Shown here one piece after another: positions 45,360 to 58,128 of a DNA stretch of 64,000 nt. The notes beneath the pieces are model-generated. The model was not told where the DNA came from and did not search any database. It saw nothing but the letters and a program-made list of their open reading frames with translations. Positions within the stretch are counted from its first letter, which is position 1. Each line of letters begins with the position of its first letter. This DNA is from Gibbula magus (taxonomy: Eukaryota > Mollusca > Gastropoda > Trochida > Trochidae): positions 54,525,201-54,589,200 of the forward strand of contig OW388293.1 of NCBI GenBank assembly GCA_936450465.1, in the 5' to 3' direction. The translations under genes were made by a program, and so were the position numbers.

Positions 45360-45862
45360 CAAGACGAGATAGGGGGAGTCGAAACTGACATTTTGCCTTG
45401 TTTTATGACGTTTAATTCTTGTTAAAAGTGATTTTTTTATCCACCCTAATCATTTCGTTTTCCGGAGCAGAACTCGAAAACCGTTCAACATATCTTTCTG
45501 AAACTTTCCATGTGTTTTACCAATTAACAGACGTGGTGCCTTTTGATATTTTAAGATTTCTGATTGTTTTCGTTTCCATAGAAACGCATTTGATTTAGAC
45601 TTTGCTCAGAGATTCGGGAGCAAAAAACTCATATCTTCCTGAAACTCTGAATATGTACGAGTCAGCTACTGACAAGACTGAAGTGGTATCTTTCGATATT
45701 TTCAGATTTCTGAAATTCTTTTTCGTTTTCACGGATATAAAAAGGCTTCAGACGCTATACACTAAAAGATTTGTTCCTGGAGTAGAAATCAACAATCTTT
45801 CAGAATATTGTTTTGAAACTTTGCATGTGTATTACCCGCCTACGAAAGTGTTGCCTTTTGAT
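45360..45862 (-). repeat. Three ~140-176 bp units, inverse of the E4-like repeat
   Basis: CTTTCTGAAACTTTCCATGT-type phrases near 45494, 45634 and 45810, with TGGTGCCTTTTGATATTTT and CGTTTCCATAGAAACG. The complement matches the E4 units. The 114-codon ORF (45602-45946) comes from this repeat. Confidence 0.55.
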
Positions 45863-47036
45863 ATTTTCACATATTACTGGAGCAGAATTATTATTATTCA
45901 TGATGACAGAGATTATATTTTGATTTACAGGTCATTTTTGAGATAAGTCATCTACAATCTGTTTGCATGTCTATTGTCAGATACTGAGCAAGAAAGGTTA
46001 AGGACCATCGGATTTTCCCTATATTTTGAAAATGTGTGTCATGAAAGCAAGATTATGAATTATATTCTGATGACGTCATAGCGATAAAAAAAAAAGTAAT
46101 GAACCAAAAATTAGCATTCTAATAATTTTAATCAGAAATATACAGACGCAATTTTGATAATCATCTGAAACTAGATTGAAATCAACTTCAGTGGCCTGTA
46201 TGCCCAGTTCGTAAATTAATTACGGCTTAGACCGTCTTGAAACCAAAGGACAGGTTCTGAAACAGTTGATGATGAATCTGATGCCATTCATCAACAGGGG
46301 CGCTAGTGAGCTCATTTAGGGTTGTTGGGATATTTTGAAATGCGACCTTGAAGCATTGGTGGTAGAATGGAACTAAAATTGTAAAATTCCAACTTCGAAA
46401 AATAATGTCAAAATAAACAAAACAATCAAATGGTCTTTAACTTTTTTGCTCAGTATATTTTATTCCAAAACATTTCCCTCACTTTCTGTTGCTATTTTTC
46501 GCAATTATTTTAAACATCAATGCATCATCGGCACTCCATGTGGTATAATTCCGCACAATGGGTGCTGGTAACGAAATATATTTGTCAAAGACATGGAATA
46601 TCGTGTCAATAACACATCTCCTGACACATAAGAGGGCTCGTTCAATATCAAAATAATAAAAACAAGCTTTTCTTAAATTATTCTTAAACTTACTTTAAAG
46701 ATGTACACTTATCTCTTAAAGACGTATTTTCAAATTATAAGGGACCGTTGAAATATGTCACCTTCTGATGACACTTATTTATATGACTGGTATTTTCTCC
46801 AACATATAATCACCATCAGTTCACGGTAACGACAACTCCCTACTTTTCTCCCCCTACAAGTGAAGCACCACTTACAATCTCTTCACCTGCAGGCAATTTG
46901 CTGCTAATTACAGGAACTAACCGAGCAAGTCTGCCATGTGCTTTGTTATTTCTTGACAATCGATAGGATAGTTGTCAATATGGTGGTAGATGCCGTGTAT
47001 AATTTCTGTCATTGTTTTGAGGTAGATTTCCTATCT
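45863..47036. other. No recognised gene
   Basis: AT-rich spacer; no repeat or exon matched. Confidence 0.4.
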
Positions 47037-47037
47037 A

Positions 47038-47564
47038 CACTGACGGGCAAAAGAAAGTATATGGCTCAGTTGTATTTATCACATGTATAATTTTCAAAGT
47101 CAAATATCTCGAGTTTTCGACGTCGTATTAAAAAAATGGACTAGTTTGGGAAATTAGTCCAAAACATTAAATCAGTCAAAGAATACCTCTACGGGGTTTG
47201 AATTTTTAAAATTAATATTTAAAAATTTAAAATTTGAAATTCCCCCAATTAATTTTCATAAAACACAACTGTTCATCGACATATAACACATACTCTGTGT
47301 GAAAATCAATAAATGTGCTTCGTCTTGCACACATTTACAACATTTTGAACATGGTAGGGGTCATGTTGGTGTAAATTTGATTTCTTATCCCTGTCTACTT
47401 TAAATAATGATATTTTAGTTAAATAATAAAACACCAAATTAAGTCATTCAAACTACTGCCGAAGGTGTTATTGTATCGTGCCATAATAAAATGCATCTCA
47501 TTTCTTTAAAATATTGAATTAATCAAAAACAAGTGAGTGTTATACTTTCTTTTGTCCGTCAGTT
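47038..47564. mobile_element. MITE with 23 bp inverted repeats and TA flanks (mariner-like)
   Basis: ACTGACGGGCAAAAGAAAGT (47039 onward) is the inverse of the right end finishing at 47563, with one mismatch over 23 bp. TA lies at 47036-47037 and 47565-47566. The interior is AT-rich without a transposase. Confidence 0.75.
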
Positions 47565-47771
47565 TATTTTAAAATCTGCTGACTATAGGGGTAGATTCTT
47601 GGAATATGAAAGGCTTTAAACTCGTTCCCCTATCTAATCTACCGACTATAGGAGTACATTTTTAGATTGTGAAGGGCTTTTGTAGTATCTTATTTATAAC
47701 GTTTATATCAGCCGACTTCTATATTGTGAAGCACTTTTTAATTCGTTTCTTTACCCGACCGACCAAAATGA

Positions 47772-48039
47772 TGTAAGGTGATTTGGCATTTTGGGATGTA
47801 ACGCTCCTTTCAAGAGTATTATGACAGGGAGAAATCCCGCAACGCCATGTGGCTATGCACTGCGGTGAAACCTGCGAGCATCGACTGGAACTAGCGAACC
47901 ATGGGTGCTACTGCGCTGAAATTCAGTGTAGCATTGTTGCCAAACCTTACTGCGTGTAGAACAGTTATTTCCTGCAGACAAAGTTGACGTGCCCCTGGCG
48001 GGATTCGAAACTCGGACCCCTTGATCCGAAGCCGAATGC
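47772..48039 (-). mobile_element. SINE family 1, diverged copy
   Basis: The body is present from GGGATGTAACGCTCCTTTCA to TGATCCGAAGCCGAA. The GGGATTCGAA B-box region is kept; the head end is missing and ~25 bp of body is deleted near 47815. Confidence 0.85.
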
Positions 48040-48114
48040 TTATTAATAAAACATTTAGGAGGAATCATTTTGTGTCAAATTATCACGAGGGTAACCAGTG
48101 TTCAGTATCATTTC

Positions 48115-48236
48115 AATCACAGATGAAGTTTAGCCCAAATATGTTGCGCAACAGAGATGAACAAACAGTTTTCCCTACGTGCGAACTGGTCTTTCATCTC
48201 TGTTGCGCAATATATTTGCGCTAAACTTCACCTGTG
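48115..48236. mobile_element. MITE with ~41 bp inverted arms
   Basis: AGATGAAGTTTAGCCCAAAT followed by ATGTTGCGCAACAGAGATGA (48121-48160) is mirrored by 48193-48233 with a few mismatches. Each arm contains the palindrome TTGCGCAA. A second, broken copy lies at 38130-38200. Confidence 0.7.
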
Positions 48237-49540
48237 TTTCAATACGCGTATTTGAAGAAAATTGTGAAATGAATATAGTCAAGCATGACAAATGGCATAA
48301 CAAAGTTGTCACGCTTGTTTGTTTGGAATGATAAATATCCTGTATTGGGAATAAACACGATATATCAAGCTCGCCATGGTCGAAAATACAATGTTTATTC
48401 CTAATCCAGGTTGTTGGCCATTACAAAACATACTCGCATTATAACCTCTTTGTCCACCTTGATACGCCCTTCGATTATGCGTTTCACGCCAAAAGTGCAA
48501 ATTTACATCATGACACTCATGAAGTCCGTGCATCACGAGATGAAATGTACAACGCACGTGCTCTGCGTGCTGTCACACGTTTTGCTTGAAACTGATAGAA
48601 GCATCGAGTCTGATAATGCAGGGGCGGATACAGCTTTTTGAGTTGGGGGATTTTACATGAGTTTATTAAGTTTATCATCAAACAAAGCTTTATTTCCTTA
48701 AGTGTACGAAGGTCATCGAACCAAAATCAAGGGTTTGGTGTGTTGAGACCTTGACCTTGGACTTATAATTTGGAGTTGGGGGCAATACAAGTGCAGTGAG
48801 ATTGGTATCCTATTGTTTTCGGGCTTGGTATCTGATTGACATTGGGTTTGCTGCTGTTCGTACATCGTGACCTGACACTAGTGACAGTTCAGATTGAATG
48901 TTCACCGTGAATGGTTGACTTATCTTGTTGTGCCAGAGTAAGTTTTTTTCATTAAACCTTTTTTTTGAAGTTTTGGAAGGACGGATTTTTTTACACACCC
49001 AGTTTGTTTGCGTAATTTCACATTATACAATAATGTAATTTTTTATATTCAATTTTAACATGCAGATAGAAATTTAGTAGCTTGGACATTTGTTCTCATT
49101 TCGGAAGTTATGGAATTTTCACGTATAACCCATTTATTTACATTTTGAACGACAAAACACGTTCATTTTAATATTTTCTACAAATATGTTCTACAAACCA
49201 ATCCAATATCAATTCCCATATTAGATATGTTAAAGAATATGCTAAGCGTTTTACTTATATTGTGTGTTGAAAACTAACGTTGCCCGAGACAAAACAAAAA
49301 TTGTATATTTTTAAAAATGAGGTAAGAAATAAGCCTTACAGAGTTGCTCATACCTAATAATTTCAACAATGTAGCTCTCAAAGAGGGAAACATTAAACAA
49401 TCTTTTCGATCTACCTGATTATTGGTATAAGCTATGGCGTGTTTATTCACTTTACGGTCAACAACGCAGTGTAACGAATATGTGAATCCTCTTGAGATAT
49501 ATTTGTTTCATATTTATATCGCCGCAAATGATTGCGATAT
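48237..49540. other. No recognised gene
   Basis: Short ORFs on both strands near 48.3-48.6 kb have no domain. The remainder is AT-rich. Confidence 0.4.
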
Positions 49541-49544
49541 TGCC

Positions 49545-50430
49545 AAAGTCCTCACTCATATCAATCTTTATTTCAGTACATAAAAGGTCTCAGGCCTATA
49601 GTCGCCGCTAATGGCTGCAATACTGCCGAAGCAGCGTTAAACAATAACTCACTCACTCACTCAGGCCTATAGTACAAAATATACAGTGCACTGACATTTC
49701 ATGCAATAATGCGATTTCTATGTACAAACGCATAAAAGATAAACATGGACAGGTTTTCAATTTCTTTTTTGTTTACACTGTTTAAAAGTAGAGACAATTT
49801 TAGCTTATTTGGATTTACATAATATTTTCCTTTGATATAGTTCTTTCGGATGTTGCTGTACAAAGGACAAATCAGTAAAAAATGGTATTCATCTTCTATA
49901 ATATTAGACTTACATAATTGACAAAATCTTTGTTCTCTACTTATATTCTTATATCTACCCGTTTCAATACAAAGTTCATGAGACGAGCATCGGAATCGTG
50001 CTAGACTAATTCTGTATTTCTTTACATTTAAACAAGAGAAGTAATATTCGGTATGGATATTGCTTTTAAAGGTTAGGGTTCGTGTCACATTGACTTGAAA
50101 GTGATAATTTTTCCATCCAATTTTGAAAATATATATCTTTTAGTCTTTGTGTAAATTCACTTATGAATTCAGGATCTACACCTATTTCTTGATTTTGCGT
50201 AAAAATTCCCAAATCCCACAGAAAATAGTGTTTCTTTAACGTCGGTAACCCAATTCTTGTGACCATTCTTGTCGTATAAGAGCATATATAAGAGCACTCA
50301 TATCATTTATATGTTCAACCTTTTTGTCCAAACAGTCGAAGAAAGAAACAGCCTGACGAACAATCCCAGTGATGACTTTATACAGATCAAGTTGCACGAG
50401 TGTTGTTTTTGCTGTTGTGATGACCACCAT
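49545..50430 (-). pseudogene. 3' part of a non-LTR retrotransposon (ORF2 C-terminus and 3' UTR)
   Basis: On the minus strand, frames at 50430-50236, 50266-50066 and 50088-49699 join into the C-terminal region of a LINE ORF2. They contain SALIYALIRQEWSQELG, KQRLKDIYFQNW-type spacing (QRLKDIYFQNWMEK), then ISLARFRCSSHELCIETGRY and a zinc-knuckle-like FCQLCKSN...DEYHFLLICPLYSNIR. Adjoining frameshifts break it. The ORF ends at 49699; the presumed 3' UTR holds AATAAAGATTGATATGAG near 49570 and was itself hit by a 59 bp tail insertion. Reverse transcriptase and endonuclease are absent (5'-truncated). It may be the same family as the RT at 62.7-64 kb, of which this would be the following part. Confidence 0.72.
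49603..49661 (+). mobile_element. 59 bp 'tail-only' retro-insertion 1
   Basis: CGCCGCTAATGGCTGCAATA...GCAGCGTTAAACAATAAC followed by an (ACTC)n tail, flanked by the 12 bp duplication CAGGCCTATAGT (591-602 and 662-673 of the 49 kb segment). The duplication shows it was inserted as this tiny piece. Confidence 0.8.
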
Positions 50431-50686
50431 TCGTCCTTGAAAACGTAGGTAGGAAAATTTAAATATATAGCGACGTCAATGTTAAAAACTTTAATACTTT
50501 TATTGTGTCGCGTGTTACATTATGAACATATTTTATCTCCCTCTTTCCAGAAAAGGAAACTAACCTTTTCGACTCAACTATATATAAACTTACTCCCTCT
50601 AACAATTATATACCACCACAATTCACGCTTACGAACACTCTTAACAAAGACTTTAACTGAACTTCACATAATCCTAACATGCAAAA

Positions 50687-50706
50687 TATATATATATATA
50701 TATATA
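50687..50706. repeat. (AT)n microsatellite
   Basis: Uninterrupted TATATA run. Confidence 0.9.
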
Positions 50707-52145
50707 ATCATATCATGTACTAGAAAGATCACTTGCGTGTATCCCCTTAACCTGTTAGTATAGCTCCACACCAATTTAATCAACTATATATCTTAGCAGT
50801 ACTAGTCTATAGCATGCAACTAAACTAATTTAGCCCAAATTTTAAATGGTTTAACAATATCATAGCATGCACGAGGTATGTCCACAACATGTTGTGACAT
50901 CCTTAAATCACCGAATGTTACCATAGCATGCACATGCACAACTATCTATTTGTCAATTGATTTAAATGATTGCACATTACCATAGAATGCACTAGGTAGG
51001 TGAACTAACCAATAATTAATGTCATTTAAAGCTTGTCTGCCTTATCTTGTTGTTTGGCAGTATGCCGACATTTTGCCTGCCAGCTCAACTGACAAAATGT
51101 AAAATTAAATCTAAATGTTTTAAGACTGACACAGAATACATCAGATACGTTATCACGCCAATTCAATCAGCAACTATAAATATATTTAACAATACCATAG
51201 CATGCACTAGGCAGAACAACTAAACTATTTTAATCAAAACCTCAAATGGTTGAACAGTATCAATAGCATGCACTAGGTAGGACATAACATGTTGTTACAA
51301 CAACATTAATGAAATCATTGAATGTTACCATAGCATGCACTAGATGTGTCAACTATTTTATTTAACAATAAATTGAAATGATTTGAACATTACAATAGCA
51401 TGCACTAGGTAGGTCAACTTATCAATTATTACATTCATTTTGAGCTTTTCTGTGTTTTATTTTTACAGTTTGTTTTGTTTTGATTTGCTTCCTGTTGACT
51501 TTTGCCTGTTTAAATAATTTTCTTCTTCAATCTGTAATTCACCTCTTTCATTCTTATCATGTGCACTAGTGCCGAATAACCGTTTTCACACTGATATTTA
51601 AGACATTATACACATCAATACGCCAATTTAATCAGCTACTATACATATTTTGAACAGTACAATTGCAGGCATTAGCAATATCAACTTAACAATTTTAACA
51701 AATTTAAATGAACAAAATCATAGCATGCACAAGGTAGGTCCACAACATGTTGTGACAACTTTAAATTATTGAATGTTACCATAGCATGCACTAGATTTGC
51801 CAACTATCTAAATGTCAATAGATTTAAATGATTGAACATTACCATAGCTTGCACTAGGTAGGTCAACTAACCAATTATTTCTGCTTTGTCTTGTTGGTTT
51901 TGTCTTGATTTGCAGAATGTTGACTTTTGCCTTCTTTATCTATTTCAATCTGTAATTCAACTCTTTCATTCTTACTGTGTGCACCAGTTCGAATGACCCT
52001 TTTCAACAAAGCCTTTAAATATATTTTGTTTTGCATGTTTTATTTTCATTTTGATATACAACATATTCCTTTTCCAAATGCATCACGACTAACTCGCCCT
52101 CCAAGCGATAGTTCACGTTTTAGTATAACCCGTTCCAACAATACC

Positions 52146-52456
52146 GGGGGCGGGATAGCACAGTGGTTAGCGCGTTCGACTTTTGATCAAGAGGTCCAGG
52201 GTTCGAATCCCGCCAGGGGCACGGCAACTTTGTCTGCGGTCGAGAACTGTTCTACACGCAGTCAGGTTTGGGTGCAATGCTACACTGAATTTCAGTGCAG
52301 TACCACCCATGGTTCGCTAGTTTCAGCCGTTGCTCGCAGGTTTCACCGCAATGCATAGGCGTTGCGGGCTTTCTCCCTGCACTAATACTAGCAGCCGTGA
52401 TACAAGTGAAATACTCTTGAAAGCGGCGTTAAACCCTAACTCACTCACTCACTCAC
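52146..52456 (+). mobile_element. SINE family 1, full-length, 12 bp TSD
   Basis: It is flanked by TCCAACAATACC (52134-52145, 52457-52468). The head GGGGGCGGGATAGCACAGTG has an A box and the B box GGTTCGAATCC (52199-52209). The tail is GCGGCGTTAAACCCTAACTC plus (ACTC)n. The 143-codon ORF across it is an artefact. Confidence 0.95.
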
Positions 52457-53455
52457 TCCAACAATACCTATTCATTTTTTGTTTGAAATATTTGGTTTCC
52501 ATATCAATTTGCAGGATGTCAGTTTCTCCGCCACATCAACTAACCATTTACAGTAACAGTTAGCTGTTTTCAGTATTACCATACAATGCACAAGTTTGTT
52601 CAAATAACCTATTTTAGCTTTGCCTTTAGAAATAGTTTGCTTAGCTTGTTCGGTTTTCTCGTCGATTTGCAGAATGATATTTTTTTACTGCAAGTCTAAT
52701 AACCCTCTATAGTATCAGCTTAAATCGTTAAGTATTGACATAGCACGACCGTCTTAGGTCACAATAATACATTTTGATTTGATAAACTGATACATTTTGC
52801 TGCATTTGTTTTGTTTACTTGATGATTTAAAGTTTGTCAAATTTTGACTGCACTGGGGTCAACTAATCTGTTTTAACAATATAATGTCAAATGTCTGTTT
52901 ATATTACTTTAATCTGCATTTGATAGCATGGCTCAACTGAACAAATGTAGAATAATTCTAAATTCATTTAACACTGACATAGAAAACAAAATTGAACACA
53001 CCAATTTAATCAGCATGCATGCACTAGAAATATCAACTGAAATATTTTAGCCCAAACTTTAAATTGATGAACAGTATCAATAGCATGCAGTAGGCAGGTC
53101 GATAAAATGTTGTGACAGTTTTAAATCATTGAACATTACAATAGCATGCACTAGATGTGTCAAGTATCCTATTTAACAATAAATTGAAATGATTTGAACA
53201 TTACAATAGCATGCACTAGGTAGGTCGACTAACCAGTATTAACTGTCATTTTAAGCTTTTCTGCTTTTTAAAGTTGGTTTTATTTTGATTTGCAGCATGT
53301 TGACTTTTTGCCTGCTTTATATATTTCTCCTTATTTTTTTCAATCTGTAATTCAATTCTTTCATTCTTACCATGTTCACCAGGTCAACTGACTATTTTCA
53401 ACAATGTCGTTATTTCTATTTCGTTTGGCATGTTTTGTTTTCATTTTGACTTTTT

Positions 53456-53513
53456 CGCCGGTAATGGCTGCAATACTGCCGAAGCGGCGTTAAACAATAA
53501 CTCACTCACTCAC
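53456..53513 (+). mobile_element. ~58 bp 'tail-only' retro-insertion 2
   Basis: It starts CGCCGGTAATGGCTGCAATA, the same first base as insertion 1, and ends GCGGCGTTAAACAATAAC(TCAC)n. Flanking duplication TTTTGACTTT (53444-53453 and 53514-53523). Confidence 0.8.
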
Positions 53514-54115
53514 TTTTGACTTTCAGCATATTATTGTTCAAAATGCATTATGACTAACTGGCTCTTATAGTAATATTTCAATTGTTTTAGTATTAAAATA
53601 GCTCGTGCTTGTTAGGTGAACTGCTTGTATCACCTTAACCTGGTGTAGGTGGTATAGCTCAACTAACCAGTTCTGAAATTAATTCTAATATTGTTAACAC
53701 TGACAAAGAATAATACATGAGTAAACACAACAATTTAATTAACTATATATTTTGATCAGTACTATAGCATGCACTAGAAAGATCAACTAAACTAATTTAG
53801 CCCAAACTTTAAATTGATGAACAGAATCAATAGCATGCACTAGGTAAGTCGACAACATGTTATGACAACAACTTTAAATAATTGAATGTTACCATAGCAT
53901 GCACTAGATTTGTAAAGCATCTTATTTATCAATACATTGAAATGATTTGAACATTACAATAGCGTGCACTAGGTAGGTCAACTAACCAGCTATTGCCGTC
54001 ATTTTAGGCTTTTCTGCTTTTTACAGTTGGTTTTGTTTTGATTTGCAGAATGTTGACTTTTTGCCTACTTTAACTATTTGTATCAGTCTGTGAATCTACT
54101 CTTTCACTCTTAAAT

Positions 54116-54416
54116 GGGGGCGGGATAGCGCAGTGGTTAGCGCGTTCGGCTTCGGATCAAGAGGTCCGGGGTTCGAATCCCGCCAGGGGTACGGCAACTT
54201 TGTCTGCATAGAGAACTGTTCTACACCCAGTAAGGTTTGGGTGCAATGCTACACTGAATTTCAGCGTAGTACCACCCACGGTTCGCTAGTTCCAGCCGCT
54301 GCTCGCAGGTTTCACCGCAGTGCACATGGCGTTGCGGGCTTTCTCCCTGCCATAATACTAGCAGCCGCAATATAAGTGAAATACTCTTGAAAGCGGCGTT
54401 AAACCCCAACTCACCT
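54116..54416 (+). mobile_element. SINE family 1, full-length
   Basis: Flanks TTTCACTCTTAAAT and TCTCATTCTTAAAT form an imperfect ~14 bp duplication. The head is complete, with an A box (TAGCGCAGTGGTTAGCGCG) and B box GGTTCGAATCC. The tail is a short TCACC. The match to consensus is very high. Confidence 0.94.
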
Positions 54417-57270
54417 TCTCATTCTTAAATTATGCACCAGTTAAATCGAACAACCCTTTTAACAATATCTAGATATATTTCGTTTAGTATAGTTTTTTAA
54501 TTGTGATTGCAGCATGTTCATTTTCCAAATGCATCGATTAACTTTCCCTTCTAGCAATATTTCGGATGTTTTAGTATTAGTATTAACATAGCCTGTACTT
54601 GTTAGGTGAATTAACCAATTTCAATAATACCTTTTGTGTAGTTTGCTTGACATATTTGGTTTTCATAACAACTTACATGCTGTTAGTCTCTACGCTGCAT
54701 CAACTAACCGTTTTCATTAATAGTTGACCGTTTTTAGTATTACCATACAATGCACAAGTTTGGTCACATAACCCATTTTAGCATTGCCTTTAGATATAGT
54801 CTGCTTGGCTTGTTCGGTATACTTGTCAATTTGAAGAATGTTACTTTTGACTGCATGCAACATGTCTATTAACCCTTTACAGTAAAATAGCTTGATTTGA
54901 TTGAGTATTAGCATAACATTTACGTCATAGATCACGATGAAATATTATGATTTTATATATTGGTATATTTTGCTGCATTTGATTTGTTTACTTGATATAA
55001 AGTTTGTCAAGTTTTGACTGCACTGACGTCAACTAATCTGTTTTAACAATATTACGTCAAATGTTTGTATGTATTACTTTAACCTACATTTGGTATCATT
55101 GCTCAACTGACCAAATGTAGAATTAATTCTAATTTCTTTTAACACTGACGTAGAAGACGTAAGTGAACACGCCAATTTAATCAGCAACCAAATATTAAAC
55201 AGAACCATAGCATGCACTAGAAACTGCATTATTCTAACCAAAACTTTAAATTGATGAACAGTATCAATAGCATGCACTAGGTATGTCCACAACATGTTGT
55301 GACAGTTTTCAATTATTGAATATTACTATAGCATGCACTAGATTTGTCATATGTTTTATTCTATAAATAAATTGAAATGATTGATTGATAGATTACAACA
55401 ATACCGTTTATGTATTTTGCTTGATATTTGGTTGCATTCCGACTAATTCAACCTTCTAGCAATATTTCAAATGTTTTTAGTATTTACATACGCTTGCACA
55501 TGTTAGATGAACTAACCTGTTTCAACAATACCTCTTATATATTAACAATATTATGTTTTCATGTATCACCTTAACCTGTAGTAGGTAGTATAACTCATTA
55601 ACCAAATCTAAAATAAATTATATTGTTTGTAACACTGGCATAGAATTACATATCATTCAACACAAATTTAATCAACTATATATTTTGAACAGTACTATAG
55701 CATGCACTAGAAAGATCAACTAAACTATTTTAGCCCAAACTTTAAACAGTATCAATAGCATGCACTAGGGAGGTCCACAACATGTTGTGACAACTTATTG
55801 AATGTTACCATAGCATGCACTAGATTCGTCAACTATCTAAATCTCAATATATTTAAATGATTGAACATTATCATAGCATGCACTAGGTAGGTCAACTAAC
55901 CACTAATTGTCTATTAAAGCTTGTCTAGTTGGTTTGTCTTAATTTGCAGCATGTTGACCTTTTGCCTACTTTATATATTTCTCTTAACTTCTTCAATCTG
56001 TTATTCACTTCAATCATTCTTACCACATACACCAGTTCGAATGACCTTTTCAACAATGTCTTTAGATATAATTTGTTTGGCATGTCTTATTTCCATTGTG
56101 ATTTGCAACATGTTCCTTTTCCTGTAATGTATCACGACTAACTTGCTCTCCTATCGATATTTTACATGTTTTAGTAATAATATAGCTTGTGCTTGTTATG
56201 TGAACTAACCAGTTCCAACAATACCGCTTATATTTGTCTTGACATATTTGGTTTTCATATCATTTTACCAATTATTAGTTTCACCACCGCATCAACTGAC
56301 CATTTACAATAATAGTTGACTATTTTCAGAATTACCATTCAATTTACCATTTTTGTCAATAACACATGAATACTTCCCTCAGATAGTTTATTTGGCTTGT
56401 TCGGTTTTCGTGTTGATTTGCAGAAAGTATTTTGACTGCATGAAGTATGCCTATTAACCCTCTACAGTAGTAGCTTTGTTTGTTGTTTACCAAATCAAGA
56501 AATAATTATAAATTCTTTTAACTCTCACATAGAAGACATTATATATATACAAATCAACATAATCACCAGCTATATATATATATTGAACAGTACCATAGCA
56601 TGCACTAGAAAGATCAACAATTCTACTCAAAGTTTAAATGGCTGAACAATATCATAGGATGCACTAGGTATTTCCACAACATGTTGTGACAGTTTAAATC
56701 ATAGCATGCACTAGATTTGTCAAATATCTTATTCAGCAATAATCACTTGACCATTACAATAGCATGCACTAGGTAGGTCATCTAACCAATTATTACTGTC
56801 GTGTTAAGATTTGTATCGTTGGTTTTGTCTTGATTTGCGGCATTACGACTAACTTGCCCTTCTAGCAATATTTCAAATGTGTTAACATAGCTTGCTCTTG
56901 TTAGGTGAACTAATATTACTCGTTTCAATAATACCTGTTATCTTTTAACAATACTATGTCAAATGTTTGCTTGTATCACCTTAACCTGTTGTAGGTAGTA
57001 TAGCTCAACTAACCAAATCTAAAATTAATTCTAATTTTATAACACCGACTTATATATTATATATAATTCAACACACCAATTTAATCAACTATATACTTTA
57101 GCAGTACTATAGCATGAACTAAACTAATTTAGCCCAAACTTAAAATGTCTGAACAGTATCAATAGCATGCACTAGGACCGTCCACAACATGTTGTAACAA
57201 CTTTAAATGATTGAACATTACCATAGCATGCACTAGGTAGATCAACTAACCAATTATTACTGTCATTTAA

Positions 57271-58128
57271 GTATTTCTGCTTTGCATAGTTGGTTTTGTC
57301 TTGATTTGTAGCATGTTGACATTTGCCTGTTTTTTTTTTTATATATTTCTCTTAACTTTTTCAGTTTGTTATTCACATCTGTAATGACCTGTTTTAACAA
57401 CGTGTTTTTTTTTATTTTGCATGTTTTATTTATATTATGATTTGCAACATACTTTATACACCAGCAAGTTCAATTCTCCCTTATATTATTGCCTTTTCAA
57501 ATATGTTGTTATATTGATTGAATTTTGGCGGACTGCTTAATATTTCCGTTTTTCTTCGCATGTGTACAGTTTTGAACGTTTTATTCGCCATGTTTAGAGC
57601 ATTAACAAAGGGTGCACTAGATATATGTTGGTAAAGAAACTATCGCTGGGAATAACTTTCATTGAAGCATGCGCGTGGAAGGTCAACCGTCTAATTATAC
57701 CAAGATCTCGATTGATTTGAAGACGTAGATTTATGAAGGCTTCGATTTCCTTGAAATGTTTTCCAGGTTGAAATATTCTCCTATGTGCTGTTATAGGTCG
57801 ACTGGTATACACATTGTTAAAACACTTCAGTTACTGGGCATGGGTAATGCATTGTCCTTGTCCGTGGTCATGCGGGCTCCATTCTGAGAAAGTCACAGTT
57901 CGTTGGTCTGTCTTGTGAAGGGCCAACCAGTAGATCAAGGGGGAAGATTTTGCTGGTTAGCGCGCTCCGAGTAGCCAGACAGAATATCCTTCCGCGGCCG
58001 TGGTGAAGTGTAGGAATGACTTGTTGGTGATGCCCCACCATCAGACACCCCAGCTTACCGTAGAAAGATGAGGACAATGCGAACTGAAGTTGTCTTGTTT
58101 TTTTTATTTGATGGTTCTTTTCTTTCAG
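57271..58128. other. Unassigned region with minus-strand ORFs
   Basis: Minus-strand ORFs 57594-57812 (72 codons, INRDLGIIRRLTFHAHASMK) and 57868-58167 (99 codons, LMVGHHQQVIPTLHHGRGRI) lie at the satellite edge. Neither matches a family I know, and the second runs into the tail insertion. They may be decayed transposon coding sequence. Confidence 0.3.

Larger units (their letters stand above)
50720..57270. repeat. Hierarchical satellite-like domain with GCATGCACTAG motif
   Basis: About 32 copies of (AT)AGCATGCACTAG or close variants occur in clusters of up to four ~60-65 bp sub-units, read in fixed order: A (ending CTAGAAAGATCAAC), B (CTAGGTAGGTCCACAACATG), C (CTAGATTTGTCAAC) and D (CTAGGTAGGTCAACTAACCA). 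Clusters are joined by longer linkers with their own repeated phrases (GGTTTTGTCTTGATTTGCAG, ATGTTGACTTTTTGCC, ACCTTAACCTG, CGCCAATTTAATCAGC). A-type starts lie near 50774, 51160, 51621, 53001, 53730, 55170, 55665, 56556 and 57078, giving nine irregular higher-order units of 0.4-1.4 kb. There is no coding potential. Two SINEs and one tail fragment are inserted. Confidence 0.8.

Noticed and set aside
45602..45946. 114-codon plus-strand ORF
   Set aside because: It lies over ~140-176 bp repeat units related to E4.
52146..52220. tRNA gene (A and B boxes present)
   Set aside because: It is the head of a SINE with a body, a tail and target duplications; the cloverleaf is degenerate.
51927..52358. 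143-codon ORF on the plus strand
   Set aside because: Its second half is the SINE at 52146 and its first half is satellite linker.
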